Source: Streptomyces sp. TLI_146 (GTDB taxonomy: Bacteria; Actinomycetota; Actinomycetes; Streptomycetales; Streptomycetaceae). Taken from it: a stretch of 64,000 nt of DNA. The notes beneath the pieces are model-generated. The model was not told the origin of the DNA. It saw nothing but the letters and a program-made list of their open reading frames with translations, and did no database searches. Both the position numbers and the translations under genes were made by a program. Positions 8,655-24,043 of the stretch are shown one piece after another. The stretch spans positions 2,294,001 through 2,358,000 of the forward strand of contig NZ_PJMX01000001.1 of the NCBI RefSeq assembly GCF_002846415.1, written 5' to 3'. Numbering within the stretch: the first letter of the stretch is position 1; every line of letters starts with the position of its first letter.

Positions 8655-10112
8655 TCAAGCCGTCCGCCGCAGCAGCGCCAGATACATCGCGTCCGTCCCG
8701 TGCAGATGCGGCCACAGCTGTACGTCGGGGCCCTCGCCCAGGCCCGCGACGCCCGGCATCAGCGGCCGTACGTCGATCCACTCCGCCTCGACGGGCGCCC
8801 CGCCCCGGCCCTTGAGCACGTCCTCCACCACGATCCGCGTCTCGGCAAGGTGCGGCGAGCAGGTCGCGTAGCCGACCACGCCGCCCACCCGGACCGCCGA
8901 GAGCGCCTCGCGCAGCAGCCCGCGCTGGAGCGGCGCGAAGCCCTCCAGGTCCTCGGGGCGGCGGCGCCAGCGGGCCTCGGGGCGGCGGCGCAGCGCGCCG
9001 AGCCCGGAGCACGGCACGTCCATGAGGACCCGGTCGAACGAGCCCTCCCGCCACGGCGGCCGGGTGCCGTCGGCCGCGATCACCTGGTACGGGCCGGGGT
9101 TGCCGGCGAGCGCGCGCTCCACAAGGCGGGCCCGGTGGGGCTGCTTCTCGGAGGCGAGCAGGGCGGCCCCGCGCCTGGCGGCGAGCGCGGCGAGCAGCGC
9201 CGCCTTGCCGCCGGGACCCGCGCAGCCGTCCAGCCAGCGCTCGTCACGGCCCTCGATCGGCGCGTTCGCGAGTGCGACGGCCACCAGCTGGCTGCCCTCG
9301 TCCTGCACACCGGCCCGGCCGTCCTTCACCGCCTCCAGCGCGCCCGGCTCGCCGCCCTCGGCCATCCGTACGGCATAGGGCGACCAGCGGCCGGGCAGTG
9401 CGCCCTCCTCGCCGAGCGCGTCCATCAGCTCGTCGGTGGTGGACCGGCCGGGGCGGGCGACCAGGGTCACCTCGGGCCGCTCGTTGTCGGCCTCCAGGAG
9501 GTCCTCGATGCCCGCGCGGCCGCCACCCAGTGCGTCCCAGAGCGCCGAGACGACCCATCGCGGATGCGAATGCACGATCGCGAGATGGTCCTCGGCGTCG
9601 TCGTCGTACGGGGGCGCGACCTTCTCCAGCCAGCCGTCCAGGTCCTGTGCCGCGATCTTGCGCAGTACGGCGTTGACGAACCTGGCCCGGCCGTCGCCGA
9701 GCACCACACGGGCGAGCTCGACGCTGGCGGAGACCGCCGCGTGGCTCGGGATGCGGGTGCCGAGCAGCTGGTGCGCGCCGAGCGCGAGCACGTCAAGGAC
9801 CGGCGGGTCCACCTCGCGCAGCGGCCGGTCGATACAGGCCGCGATGATCGCGTCGTAGGTGCCCTGGCGGCGCAGCGTGCCGTAGACGAGCTCGGTGGCG
9901 AGCGCGGCGTCACGGCCGTCGAAGTTGCCGCCCTCGCGGGCCTTGCGCAGCAGCGGCGGCAGCACGAGGTTGGCGTACGCGTCCCGCTCGTCGACGGCGC
10001 GCAGCGCCTCGAAGGCGAGGATGCGGACGGGGTCCTTCTTGGGGCGGCGGTACGGCTTGCCGCCGCCCTTGCCGTCGCTGTTCCGGGGACGGCTACGCGG
10101 CTGATCGTTCAC
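8655..10112 (-). CDS. rsmB: 16S rRNA (cytosine-967-C5)-methyltransferase
   Basis: 485 residues from a GTG at 10112 with GGAG upstream. The N-terminal third (after a basic RPRNSDGKGGGKPYRRPKKD tail) is a NusB-like RNA-binding domain (RILAFEALRAV, LATELVYGTLRRQGTYD, LLGTRIPSHAAVSASVELAR). The C-terminal part is a Rossmann methyltransferase with SAM motif DGCAGPGGKAALL, the DVPCSGLGALRRRPEARW motif and the catalytic-cysteine motif YATCSP. It methylates C5 of a cytosine in small-subunit rRNA. It is immediately downstream of fmt, a pairing common in actinobacteria. Confidence 0.93.
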   Translation of the reverse strand: MNDQPRSRPRNSDGKGGGKPYRRPKKDPVRILAFEALRAVDERDAYANLVLPPLLRKAREGGNFDGRDAALATELVYGTLRRQGTYDAIIAACIDRPLREVDPPVLDVLALGAHQLLGTRIPSHAAVSASVELARVVLGDGRARFVNAVLRKIAAQDLDGWLEKVAPPYDDDAEDHLAIVHSHPRWVVSALWDALGGGRAGIEDLLEADNERPEVTLVARPGRSTTDELMDALGEEGALPGRWSPYAVRMAEGGEPGALEAVKDGRAGVQDEGSQLVAVALANAPIEGRDERWLDGCAGPGGKAALLAALAARRGAALLASEKQPHRARLVERALAGNPGPYQVIAADGTRPPWREGSFDRVLMDVPCSGLGALRRRPEARWRRRPEDLEGFAPLQRGLLREALSAVRVGGVVGYATCSPHLAETRIVVEDVLKGRGGAPVEAEWIDVRPLMPGVAGLGEGPDVQLWPHLHGTDAMYLALLRRTA

Positions 10113-10202
10113 GTGAAAGGTGCTCCGCTGGTCAGATGGTGCGAACCCGACCAGCGTACGACTCTTCACCGCGCGCCCCCACCCGGGTCGGCGCGCCTCA
10201 TC

Positions 10203-10224
10203 GGCCCGGGGCGTGCCCCGGGCC
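10203..10224 (-). terminator. Hairpin between fmt and rsmB
   Basis: Perfect 10-base arms GGCCCGGGGC and GCCCCGGGCC around a two-base centre, 11 bases beyond the fmt stop. No U-run. It may reduce read-through from fmt into rsmB. Confidence 0.5.
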
Positions 10225-10234
10225 GCTCTCCGGG

Positions 10235-11164
10235 TCAGCCGACGTGCTCGTCCGGGGCGATGCGCACGCCGCGCGCCCAGTCCGCGCCCTTCATCGGCTT
10301 CTTGCCCTGCGGCTGGACCCAGAGCAGCTCGACGGCGTGCGAGCCGGTGCCGACGTACACGTTGTTCTTCCCGGCGGACAGCTCGCCCGGCGCCAGGTCC
10401 GTGCGGTCCGGGACCGGCACCGCCTGGACCAGCTTGAGCCGCTCGCCGCGGAAGACGGTCCAGGCACCCGGGGCCGGGGTGCAGCCGCGCACCACGCGGT
10501 CGACCCGAAGTGCCGGGGCGGACCAGTCGATCTGCGCGTCCTCGACGGTGATCTTCGGGGCGAGGGTGATCCCGTCGGCGGGCTGCGGAACGGCCTTGAG
10601 GGAGCCGTCCTCGATGCCGTCCATGGTCGCCGCGAGCAGCCCGGAACCCGCGAACGCGAGCCGGGTCAGCAGGTCGCCGCTGGTGTCGGTCGGACGGATC
10701 ACCTCGGTCACCGTCCCGTACAGCGGACCCGAGTCGAGCCCGCGCTCGATCTGGAACGTCGAGGCGCCGGTGATCTCGTCGCCCGCCATCAGCGCGTGCT
10801 GCACGGGGGCGGCGCCGCGCCAGGCGGGGAGCAGCGAGAAGTGCAGGTTGACCCAGCCGTGGACCGGGATGTCCAGCGCGACCTGCGGGAGCAGCGCCCC
10901 GTAGGCGACGACCGGGCAGCAGTCGGGGGCGATCTCGCGCAGCCGCGCAAGGAAGTCCTCGTCGCTCGGCTTCACCGGCTTCAGCACCTCGATGCCGGCC
11001 TCCTCGGCGCGCTGGGCGACGGGGCTGGCCACCAGCCGACGGCCGCGTCCGGCGGGCGCGTCGGGCCGGGTCACCACGGCGGCGACCTCGTGGTGGCCGG
11101 AGGCGATCAGGGCGTCCAGGGCGGGAACGGCGACCTCGGGGGTGCCTGCGAAGACGAGCTTCAC
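10235..11164 (-). CDS. fmt: Methionyl-tRNA formyltransferase
   Basis: 309 residues from a GTG ([15 protein letters not shown]). It transfers a formyl group from 10-formyl-tetrahydrofolate to initiator Met-tRNA. The formyltransferase fold is shown by [10 protein letters not shown], the signature [18 protein letters not shown] with catalytic Asn and His, and [11 protein letters not shown] carrying the catalytic Asp region. The C-terminal beta-barrel tRNA-binding domain follows ([30 protein letters not shown]). The GAGG ribosome site is 9 bases before the start. rsmB follows; a small HTH gene is divergent on the other side. Confidence 0.95.
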   Translation of the reverse strand: MKLVFAGTPEVAVPALDALIASGHHEVAAVVTRPDAPAGRGRRLVASPVAQRAEEAGIEVLKPVKPSDEDFLARLREIAPDCCPVVAYGALLPQVALDIPVHGWVNLHFSLLPAWRGAAPVQHALMAGDEITGASTFQIERGLDSGPLYGTVTEVIRPTDTSGDLLTRLAFAGSGLLAATMDGIEDGSLKAVPQPADGITLAPKITVEDAQIDWSAPALRVDRVVRGCTPAPGAWTVFRGERLKLVQAVPVPDRTDLAPGELSAGKNNVYVGTGSHAVELLWVQPQGKKPMKGADWARGVRIAPDEHVG

Positions 11165-11366
11165 TGGGGGATACCTCGCTTTGTAGAGAGCGACGCCCAG
11201 TCTATTGGGTGTCCGGGCCCGCCGGTTGGGTGTCCCGGCCGTGCCGCCGGGGCTCCGGTCAGGGGTTCCGTACGCGGTAGGAGGGCAGGGGCGTACGCGG
11301 CGCCGCGCGCCCCGTGCATATGCCCATACGCCCCCGCAGCGTGACCACAAGAGCAGGTGGCGCGTT

Positions 11367-11976
<610 letters not shown>

Positions 11977-12080
11977 CCGCACACCCTTTTCCGTGCCCTC
12001 GTCGCACCTGAACGTGCGCCGGGGGCACCTGTCTGCGCGTGCGCGCCTTTGGAGGGCGTACGTACGGGGCAGGGCGCCCC

Positions 12081-12107
12081 GGGTGCGACGGGTGCGACGG
12101 GTGCGAC
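12081..12107. repeat. Three tandem copies of GGGTGCGAC
   Basis: A 9-base unit repeated exactly three times in the 203-base gap between the converging HTH gene and priA. No gene is seen in this gap. Confidence 0.7.
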
Positions 12108-12179
12108 GGCGCAGGCTTCCGGAAGCAGGCCCGCCACCCACGGCAGCCCGCCCGCGCACCCCCCGCGCGCCCAGCCCCC

Positions 12180-14327
12180 TCAGCCGATGTCCGGCGGATC
12201 CACCCTGATCCGCACCGGGTCGCCGCCCCCGCGCGCCAGCCGTCCCGCCTGCGCGGTCTTCAGCGCGGCGGCCAGGGCCGAGCCGCTGCCCGGGGGCACC
12301 CTCAGCAGGGCTCGCTCCCAGGTCTCCCCCACCGGAGGGTCTCCGGGGCGCCGGGCCCGGCCCGGCTCGGTCGGCCGCATCAGGACCGGGCCGAGCACCT
12401 GCGCGTCGGACGGCAGCCGAGCGCTCTTCAGGAACGCCTCGACCGCCTCGGGGCGGCCCAGGACCTCGGCCATCCGGGAGACCGGCGGGAACCCCAGCTC
12501 GGCCCGCTCGGCCAGCTCGCGCAGGGCGTGCCCGACCGGGTCCCAGCGGACCAGGGCCTGGACCGGCCGCAGGGTCGGCTCGGCGACCACCACCACCGTG
12601 CCGCCCTCGTCCTGGCCGCGCACCAGCGAGGCCGCGCCGATCCAGCGCCGCAGGGCCTCCTCCCCGGCGCGCAGATCGGGCCGCCCGAGCATCGCCCAGC
12701 CGTCGAGCAGCAGCGCCGCCGCGTAACCGCCCTCGGCGACCGGCTCGGCGCCCGGGGTGGAGACGACCAGCGCGGGCCGTCCGGGCACGCTGTCCAGCAC
12801 GTGGTCGCGCCCGGACGTCCGGACCGGCACCGCCGGGAACGCCCGGCCGAGCTCCTCGGCGGTCCGGCGCGCGCCCACGACCGCCGCCCTCAGCCGTACG
12901 CCGCCGCACTCCGCGCAGCGCCACTGCGGCTCGCCGCGCCCGCACCACCCGCACTTCAGGTCCCGCTCGTCCGGCGCCTCAAGGGGTCCGGAGCAGTGCC
13001 GGCAGCGCGCGGGCGTGCGGCACCGCTCGCAGGACAGCCTGGGCACGTATCCCCGCCGGGGCACCTGGACCAGGACCGGGCCGCTCTTCAGCCCGTCCCT
13101 GACGGCCTGCCAGGCGAGGCTGGGCAGCCGGGCGGCGCGCGCCGCCTCGTCCCGGGCCAGCTCGCCGTCGCCGACGGTGCGCACCAGCGGCGCCGCCGCC
13201 CGCACGGTGGCCCGGTCCGCCACCAGCGGCGCCGCCCAGCCGCTCTCGACGAGCTGGGCGGCCTCGACCGTACAGCTCGTACTGCCCAGCAGGAACGCGC
13301 ATTTGTCGTGGGTGGCGCGCAGTTCGAGGACCTCGCGGACGTGCGGGAACGGCGCGTGGTCGTCGCTGTGGCTGGAGTCGCCGTCCTCCCAGACGACGAC
13401 CAGGCCGAGCTTCTCGACCGGGGCGAACATCGCGGCCCGGGTGCCGACCACGGCCCGCACCGAGCCCCGCCGCACCGCGAGCCACTGCCGGTAGCGCTTC
13501 TCCGGGCCGGACTCTGCGGTCAGCAGCGCGTGCCGGCCCTCGCCGAGCAGCGCGGTGAGCGCGGCGTCGACCCGCCCGGCGCTGCGCCCGTCGGGCACCA
13601 CGACCAGCGCCCCGCGCCCGCCCGCGAGCGTGGCGGCGACGGCCCGGGCGATCTCGTCGGCCCAGGAGGGCCCGGGCAGCGCGGTCCACACCGCGCGCGG
13701 CGCCCCGCCCGCGGCCAGCGCGCGCAGGAACGCGCCCCCGTTCCCGTACCGCACCCAGGTCCCCGGGTCCGGCACCGGCGGCGGCCCCGGCGGCTCGGGC
13801 GAGGGCTTCGACTCGGCCCGCGCGTTCCTCGGCGGCACCGCGAGCTGGAGCACGTCCGCCAGGCTGCCCGCGTACCGGTCGGCGACCGCGCGGGCCAGGG
13901 CCAGCGTCTCGGGGCTGAGCACCCGCTCCGGCGAGACGACGCTGGCGAGCGCGGCCAGCGGCCCCGAGTAGTCGGACTCGGCGAGGCGCTCGACGACGAA
14001 CCCGTCGATCAGCCCGCCGCCCTCCCGGCGCCCGCCCTGCACATTGCGCGCCCCGGCCCCGAACCGCACCCGCACCCGCACGCCCGGCTGCGCGTCGGCG
14101 TCCAGCTCCTCCGGTACGGCGTAGTCGAAGTACCGGTCGAGGTGGACGCCGCCCTTGTCGACCACGACCCGCGCCACCGGCAGCCCCTTGGCCAGGGCGG
14201 CCCCGCGCCAGGTCCGCGGCTTGGCCTTGGGCACCTTGGCCTTGCGCACGGTCTCCCGAATAAGCGCGAGCTGCTCCGCCCCGCCCCCCTCGGCGCCCCC
14301 GTCCGGCTTCTCGTTCTCGCTGCTCAC
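12180..14327 (-). CDS. priA: PriA-like primosomal protein N' lacking helicase motifs
   Basis: 715 residues from a GTG at 14327 (AGGA ribosome site 8 bases upstream). The N-terminal 3'BD domain (VARVVVDKGGVHLDRYFDYAVPEEL) and the zinc-binding module (CERCRTPARCRHC, CGWCGRGEPQWRCAECGG) mark it as PriA, which recognises stalled forks and reloads the replisome. The nucleotide-binding loop expected before residue 230 is replaced by ALPGPSWADEIARA, and the DEEH box by VVWEDGDSSHSDD, so ATP hydrolysis and unwinding are unlikely. This is a known trait of actinobacterial PriA. It follows metK on the same strand. Confidence 0.9.
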   Translation of the reverse strand: MSSENEKPDGGAEGGGAEQLALIRETVRKAKVPKAKPRTWRGAALAKGLPVARVVVDKGGVHLDRYFDYAVPEELDADAQPGVRVRVRFGAGARNVQGGRREGGGLIDGFVVERLAESDYSGPLAALASVVSPERVLSPETLALARAVADRYAGSLADVLQLAVPPRNARAESKPSPEPPGPPPVPDPGTWVRYGNGGAFLRALAAGGAPRAVWTALPGPSWADEIARAVAATLAGGRGALVVVPDGRSAGRVDAALTALLGEGRHALLTAESGPEKRYRQWLAVRRGSVRAVVGTRAAMFAPVEKLGLVVVWEDGDSSHSDDHAPFPHVREVLELRATHDKCAFLLGSTSCTVEAAQLVESGWAAPLVADRATVRAAAPLVRTVGDGELARDEAARAARLPSLAWQAVRDGLKSGPVLVQVPRRGYVPRLSCERCRTPARCRHCSGPLEAPDERDLKCGWCGRGEPQWRCAECGGVRLRAAVVGARRTAEELGRAFPAVPVRTSGRDHVLDSVPGRPALVVSTPGAEPVAEGGYAAALLLDGWAMLGRPDLRAGEEALRRWIGAASLVRGQDEGGTVVVVAEPTLRPVQALVRWDPVGHALRELAERAELGFPPVSRMAEVLGRPEAVEAFLKSARLPSDAQVLGPVLMRPTEPGRARRPGDPPVGETWERALLRVPPGSGSALAAALKTAQAGRLARGGGDPVRIRVDPPDIG

Positions 14328-14379
14328 AGCCAAATTCCTACCAGACGGCACTGACAGCGGCCCGGGCCCGGACGCACCG

Positions 14380-14408
14380 CGGCCCCGGACCGCAGGGGTC
14401 CGGGGCCG
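14380..14408 (-). terminator. Terminator after metK
   Basis: 12-base perfect arms (CGGCCCCGGACC and its complement) with a 5-base loop, starting 18 bases past the metK stop. This partly separates metK from priA. Confidence 0.6.
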
Positions 14409-14426
14409 TCGTGAAGCCGGGTCGGG

Positions 14427-15635
<1,209 letters not shown>

Positions 15636-15876
15636 AATGCTCCCTGGGGTTGCAGCGGCTGCTGGCTGATCATGGGTGGGACGGGCCGGAGGCTGCGCCC
15701 GGCGTCGTTCCACCACCAGTTTATCGGTCGGCACCGGTCATCGGGCCACTTGTCTCGCACATTGAAAGCTCTGTGACCTGCGACACCGCATTCCGCGGTA
15801 CGAAGATCGGCCTTCGCCAGGGGCCGCGGGACCGGAATTTGGCGGGTTTGGAGCAGCCTCGGGGATGAACGTGAAT

Positions 15877-17079
15877 TCACGCGAAACGCGGAACGACGAG
15901 ATCCCACACGACGTCGGCGAGCGCTTCCTTGGGCCCGTACGGAACCGGGGTCTCGGTCCCGTCGGCGCCCAGCACGACCGCTTCGTTCTCCTCCGAGCCG
16001 AAGGTCTTGCGCTCCCCCACCTCATTGACGACCAGCAGGTCACAGCCCTTTCGCTGCAATTTCCTGCGGCCGTTGGCGAGGACGTCGTCGGTCTCGGCGG
16101 CGAAGCCGACGACCACCTGGTCCGGGCGCGGCCGGTCGGCGGAGAGCTCGGCCAGGATGTCGGGATTGCGGACCAGCGCGAGCGGCGCGGGCTCCTGTCC
16201 GTCCTTCTTCTTGATCTTTCCGGCGGCGTACGACTCCGGCCGGAAATCGGCGACCGCGGCCGCCATGACCACCGCGTCCGCGTCCGAGGCGGCCTTCAGC
16301 ACCGCCTCCCGCAGTTGAACGGCGGTCCCCACCCGGACGACGTCCGCCCCGGCCGGGTCGGGCAGCCCGGTGTTGGCCTCGATCAGCGTGACCCGGGCGC
16401 CCCGGGCCACGGCGGTGCGGGCCAGGGCGTACCCCTGCTTCCCGGAGGAACGGTTCCCCAGGTAGCGGACCGGGTCCAGCGGCTCGCGGGTGCCGCCCGC
16501 GCTGACCACCACGTGGCGGCCCTCCAGGTCCCGTTCGGCGCTGCCCCGGGCGAGCACCCTGCGGCACACCTCGAAGATCTCGGCGGGCTCGGGCAGCCGC
16601 CCCTTGCCGGTGTCGACGCCGGTCAGCCGGCCCACCGCGGGCTCGATGACGACCGCGCCCCGGCGGCGCAGCGTCGCCACGTTCTCCTGGGTGGCGGGGT
16701 GCTCCCACATCTCGGTGTGCATCGCCGGGGCGAAGACCACCGGACATCGCGCGGTGAGCAGGGTGTTGGTGAGCAGGTCGTCGGCGAGGCCGTGGGCCGC
16801 CTTGGCCAGCATGTCGGCGGTGGCGGGGGCGACCACCACGAGGTCGGCCTGCTGGCCGATCCGCACGTGCGGCACCTCGTGGACGTCGTTCCAGACCTCG
16901 GTGGAGACCGGGTGCCCGGAGAGCGCGGACCAGGTGGCCGCGCCCACGAAGTTGAGCGCCGACGCGGTCGGCACCACGCGGGTGTCGTGCCCGGACTCGG
17001 TCAGCCGGCGCAGCAGCTCGCACGCCTTGTAGGCGGCGATCCCGCCGCTGACCCCCAGAACGACCTTCGGCTTGTCCAC
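15877..17079 (-). CDS. coaBC: Bifunctional phosphopantothenoylcysteine decarboxylase/synthetase
   Basis: 400 residues from a GTG at 17079 (GGGGAG 7 bases upstream; longer starts lack a ribosome site). It carries out two steps of coenzyme A synthesis. The N-terminal CoaC flavoprotein half shows VLGVSGGIAAYKACELLRRL, VVAPATADMLAKAAHGLADDLL and the FAPAMHTEMWEHPAT motif. The C-terminal CoaB half shows VSAGGTREPLDPVRYLGNRSSGKQG and KIKKKDG, which bind CTP and the phosphopantothenate. It lies between rpoZ and metK, the order seen across actinobacteria. Confidence 0.96.
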   Translation of the reverse strand: MDKPKVVLGVSGGIAAYKACELLRRLTESGHDTRVVPTASALNFVGAATWSALSGHPVSTEVWNDVHEVPHVRIGQQADLVVVAPATADMLAKAAHGLADDLLTNTLLTARCPVVFAPAMHTEMWEHPATQENVATLRRRGAVVIEPAVGRLTGVDTGKGRLPEPAEIFEVCRRVLARGSAERDLEGRHVVVSAGGTREPLDPVRYLGNRSSGKQGYALARTAVARGARVTLIEANTGLPDPAGADVVRVGTAVQLREAVLKAASDADAVVMAAAVADFRPESYAAGKIKKKDGQEPAPLALVRNPDILAELSADRPRPDQVVVGFAAETDDVLANGRRKLQRKGCDLLVVNEVGERKTFGSEENEAVVLGADGTETPVPYGPKEALADVVWDLVVPRFA

Positions 17080-17123
17080 CGCGTCTCCCCGCATTCGGAT
17101 ACGTACTCCCCTATGACACACCG

Positions 17124-17181
17124 CAGGCCCGGCAGTCGCTCCCCCAGCTGAAACGCTGGGAGGTGCCCCCTGCCGGGCCTG
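17124..17181. repeat. Nested hairpin repeat between rpoZ and coaBC
   Basis: Outer arms CAGGCCCGGCAG (17124–17135) and CTGCCGGGCCTG (17170–17181) enclose a second hairpin CCCAGC/GCTGGG within a CTCCCCCAGC...GGTGCCCCC block. I recognise the inner block as a frequent dispersed Streptomyces palindromic repeat. It starts about 20 bases after the rpoZ stop and may act as terminator or processing site. Confidence 0.6.
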
Positions 17182-17202
17182 TGGTCACACGAAACGGAGG
17201 CC

Positions 17203-17475
17203 TTACTGGGCCGGGCCCTCGATGGCCTCGGAGGTCAGCAGACCCGCGTTGATCTCGCGAAGCGCGATGGAGAGCGGCTTCTCGTGGACGTGGGTGTCCA
17301 CCAGCGGGCCGACGTACTCCAGCAGGCCCTCACCGAGCTGCGAGTAGTACGCGTTGATCTGGCGCGCGCGCTTGGCGGCGTAGATCACGAGGCTGTACTT
17401 CGAGTCGGTTGCTTCGAGCAGCTCATCAATCGGCGGGTTGATGATGCCCTCGGGCGTGGTGATGGAAGAGGACAC
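17203..17475 (-). CDS. rpoZ: RNA polymerase omega subunit
   Basis: 90 residues from the GTG at 17475 ([25 protein letters not shown]), with GGAAGG in front. Omega binds the beta' subunit, helps assemble RNA polymerase and, in many bacteria, forms part of a ppGpp site. The conserved core is [19 protein letters not shown]. In S. coelicolor, rpoZ loss is known to impair sporulation and antibiotic production. The longer reading to 17505 would overlap gmk and lacks family sequence. It follows gmk by 26 bases and probably shares its transcript. Confidence 0.96.
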   Translation of the reverse strand: MSSSITTPEGIINPPIDELLEATDSKYSLVIYAAKRARQINAYYSQLGEGLLEYVGPLVDTHVHEKPLSIALREINAGLLTSEAIEGPAQ

Positions 17476-17501
17476 GTCTGCCTTCCGAAGGGGGATAAAG
17501 A

Positions 17502-18095
17502 TCAAGCGACTTTCATCAAGGCTAGCAGCTCGCGTGCTACGTCCTCGACGGAGGTGTTGACCAGGGTCGTATCGAACTCCTCCTCGGCGGCGAGTTCGAT
17601 CTTCGCGGCGGCCAGCCGGCGCTCGATGACGTCGGGCGCCTCGGTCCCCCGGCCGGTGAGCCGGCGGACCAGCTCGTCCCAGCTCGGCGGGGCGAGGAAG
17701 ACCAGTTGGGCCTCGGGCATCGACTTGCGCACCAGCCGGGCGCCCTGGAGGTCGATCTCCAGGAGGACCGGCTCACCGGCCTCCAGTCGCTCCAGGACGG
17801 CGCGGCGGGGTGTGCCGTAGCGGTTGCCCGCGAACTCGGCCCACTCCAGCAGCTCGCCGTTGGCGACGAGCTTGTCGAACTCCTCGTCGTCCACGAAGAA
17901 GTAGTGAACGCCGTGGCGTTCGCCGGGGCGCGGCTTGCGGGTCGTCGCCGACACCGAGAGCCAGACCTCGGGGTGAACCTTGCGCATATGAGCGACGACC
18001 GTGCTCTTGCCGACCCCGGAGGGGCCGGAGAGCACGGTCAGCCGCGGACGTGCGTCCGGGGGTACGGGGGATGACCCCCGGGGTGTAGCTGCCAT
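17502..18095 (-). CDS. gmk: Guanylate kinase
   Basis: 197 residues. It phosphorylates GMP to GDP. P-loop [10 protein letters not shown] at about residues 23–32, GMP-binding [30 protein letters not shown] and the lid-region [17 protein letters not shown] are all present. The first ~17 residues are a variable, Pro-rich tail. It sits between sIHF (38 bases upstream) and rpoZ; gmk–rpoZ pairing is widely conserved and connects GTP supply with transcription and ppGpp control. Confidence 0.96.
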   Translation of the reverse strand: MAATPRGSSPVPPDARPRLTVLSGPSGVGKSTVVAHMRKVHPEVWLSVSATTRKPRPGERHGVHYFFVDDEEFDKLVANGELLEWAEFAGNRYGTPRRAVLERLEAGEPVLLEIDLQGARLVRKSMPEAQLVFLAPPSWDELVRRLTGRGTEAPDVIERRLAAAKIELAAEEEFDTTLVNTSVEDVARELLALMKVA

Positions 18096-18133
18096 GCAGC
18101 GATTATTCCAGCTTCCCGGGGGTGCCCGGGACG

Positions 18134-18457
18134 TCAGGCCCCGGAGCCGCCGAACTCACGCTCAAGGGATGCGATCTGGTTGGAGCCGAGACCCCGCACT
18201 CGGCGGCTCTCGGAGATCCCCAGCCGCTCCATGATCTGCTTGGCCCGGACCTTGCCCACGCCGGGCAGGGACTCAAGGAGGGCGGAGACCTTCATCTTGC
18301 CGATGACGTCGTTCTCCTGGCCCTGCTTGATGACCTCGTGGAGGGAGGCGCCGGAGTGCTTGAGTCGATTCTTGACCTCGGCCCGCTCCCGGCGAGCCGC
18401 GGCGGCCTTTTCGAGCGCGGCTGCGCGCTGTTCAGGGGTAAGGGGCGGAAGAGCCAC
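18134..18457 (-). CDS. sihF: Integration host factor, actinobacterial type (nucleoid-associated)
   Basis: 107 residues from a GTG with GAGGTG 8 bases upstream, the length of S. coelicolor sIHF. It is unrelated to the HU/IHF fold: a long N-terminal helix ([26 protein letters not shown]) packs on a helix-two-turns-helix DNA-binding core ([33 protein letters not shown]). The known homologue bends and compacts DNA, stimulates topoisomerase and affects sporulation septation and antibiotic production. It has its own promoter region after the pyr operon terminator and leads the gmk–rpoZ unit. Confidence 0.95.
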   Translation of the reverse strand: MALPPLTPEQRAAALEKAAAARRERAEVKNRLKHSGASLHEVIKQGQENDVIGKMKVSALLESLPGVGKVRAKQIMERLGISESRRVRGLGSNQIASLEREFGGSGA

Positions 18458-18504
18458 GCCTACGTCACCTCGGATGTCGAACTGTCGGATACGGACCGGT
18501 GAGG

Positions 18505-18533
18505 AACCTAGTCGCCCCACACCAGGCGAGCAA
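18505..18533 (-). promoter_or_regulatory. Candidate sigma-HrdB promoter for sIHF
   Basis: On the minus strand TTGCTC (18533–18528) is followed after 17 bases by TAGGTT (18510–18505), a TAnnnT −10 element 47 bases before the sIHF start. No experimental support. Confidence 0.4.
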
Positions 18534-18622
18534 CGAGCGACGCACAATGCCCGTTCGCTCGTCTCTGCTCTCGTCGGAGACTAGCGGCCTAGACCGCTCC
18601 AGTCAGCGAGAACAGACGAAAA

Positions 18623-18650
18623 GTCCTGGTCAGCCTTGGCCGACCAGGAC
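18623..18650 (-). terminator. Intrinsic terminator at the end of the pyr operon
   Basis: Arms GTCCTGGTC and GACCAGGAC pair over 9 bases, with an inner GCC/GGC pairing. On the minus strand the hairpin is directly followed by CTTTTCG, a real U-rich tail. It lies about 80 bases past the pyrF stop. Confidence 0.75.
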
Positions 18651-18731
18651 ATTCGCGACATAACACCCCGGTTTTGGGTATGGAATGCGTCAACTTGGTG
18701 GCGCGGAATCTCGCGAAGAGCCCGCGGACCA

Positions 18732-19567
18732 CTACGCCGAGGCCACCGCCGTACGGATCTCGTCCGCGAAACGGGCGGCCGAATCCCGCAGTCCGGCGAG
18801 GTCGGGACCGTGACGCAGAACACCCCGGCTGACGTTCGGGACCACGTTGCGGACGGCCGCGCCGAACACCGCGGGAAGGTCCGCGGCCGTCGCGCCCTGC
18901 GCCCCGATGCCCGGAGCGAGCAGCGGCCCGTTGATGTCGAGGTCGAAGGCCGACAGATCGCCGAGCGTCGCCCCCACCACGGCGCCGAACGAGCCCATCG
19001 GGGTCGCGTCGGCGTTCTCGGCCGCCAGGTGCGCCAGCATGGTCGCGCCGATCGTCCGCCCGTCCTCGCGCACCGCGCGCTGGACCTCCGCGCCCTCCGG
19101 GTTGGAGGTCAGGGCGAGCACGAAGAGCCCGGCGCCGCTCTCGCGGGCCAGCTCCACGGCGGGCCTGAGGGAGCCGTAGCCGAGGTAGGGCGAGACGGTG
19201 AGCGCGTCGGAGAACAGCGGCGCGTCCTTGTGCAGGAAGGTCTCGGCGTACGCGGCCATGGTGGAGCCGATGTCGCCGCGCTTGGCGTCCATCAGGACCA
19301 GCGTGCCGGCCGCGCGGGCGTCCGCGACGGTCCGCTCCAGGACCGCGATGCCGCGCGAGCCGAAGCGCTCGAAGAAGGCCGCCTGCGGCTTGAAGACGGC
19401 CACGCGCTCGGCCAGCGCCTCCACGACCGTACGGGAGAACCGCTCCACGCCCGCCACGTCGTCGCTCAGGCCCCAGTCGGCGAGCAGTGAGGCGTGCGGG
19501 TCGATGCCGACGCAGAGCGGACCGCGCTCGTCCATGGCGTGGCGCAGCCGCGCGCCGAAGGGAAGAG

Positions 19568-19571
<4 letters not shown>
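18732..19571 (-). CDS. pyrF: Orotidine 5'-phosphate decarboxylase (type 2)
   Basis: 279 residues from a GTG that overlaps the pyrD stop by four bases (GTGA). It performs the last step of UMP synthesis. The long form and the signature VLMDAKRGDIGSTMAAYA place it in the actinobacterial type 2 family; CVGIDPH at the N terminus and VVPNVSRGVL/PGIGAQGA at the C terminus bind the phosphate. It is the last gene of the operon, followed by a U-tailed terminator. Confidence 0.96.
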
Positions 19572-20677
<1,106 letters not shown>

Positions 20678-20696
20678 GTCGGTGTCCTCATGCGGA

Positions 20697-20723
20697 GGGG
20701 GACACCGGATTCCGGTGTCCCCC
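20697..20723 (-). terminator. Strong intra-operon hairpin between carB and pyrD
   Basis: Arms GGGGGACACCGG and CCGGTGTCCCCC are perfect over 12 bases with a 3-base loop, directly upstream of pyrD (start at 20677) and 12 bases past the carB stop. It could partly terminate, stabilise the upstream mRNA or mark a processing site. Confidence 0.55.
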
Positions 20724-20734
20724 TCGGGCGGTTG

Positions 20735-24035
<3,301 letters not shown>

Positions 24036-24043
<8 letters not shown>

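Noticed and set aside
12081-12107. CRISPR-like or regulatory array from GGGTGCGAC repeats
   Set aside because: Only three contiguous 9-base copies with no spacers; a simple tandem repeat.
15636-15876. Possible SAM riboswitch upstream of metK
   Set aside because: I could not identify the conserved core or a convincing stem set of a known SAM riboswitch class in this gap. A covariance-model search would settle it.
17203-17505. Longer rpoZ start at 17505
   Set aside because: The added residues overlap gmk and are absent from the known 90-residue omega; the GTG at 17475 has a good ribosome site.
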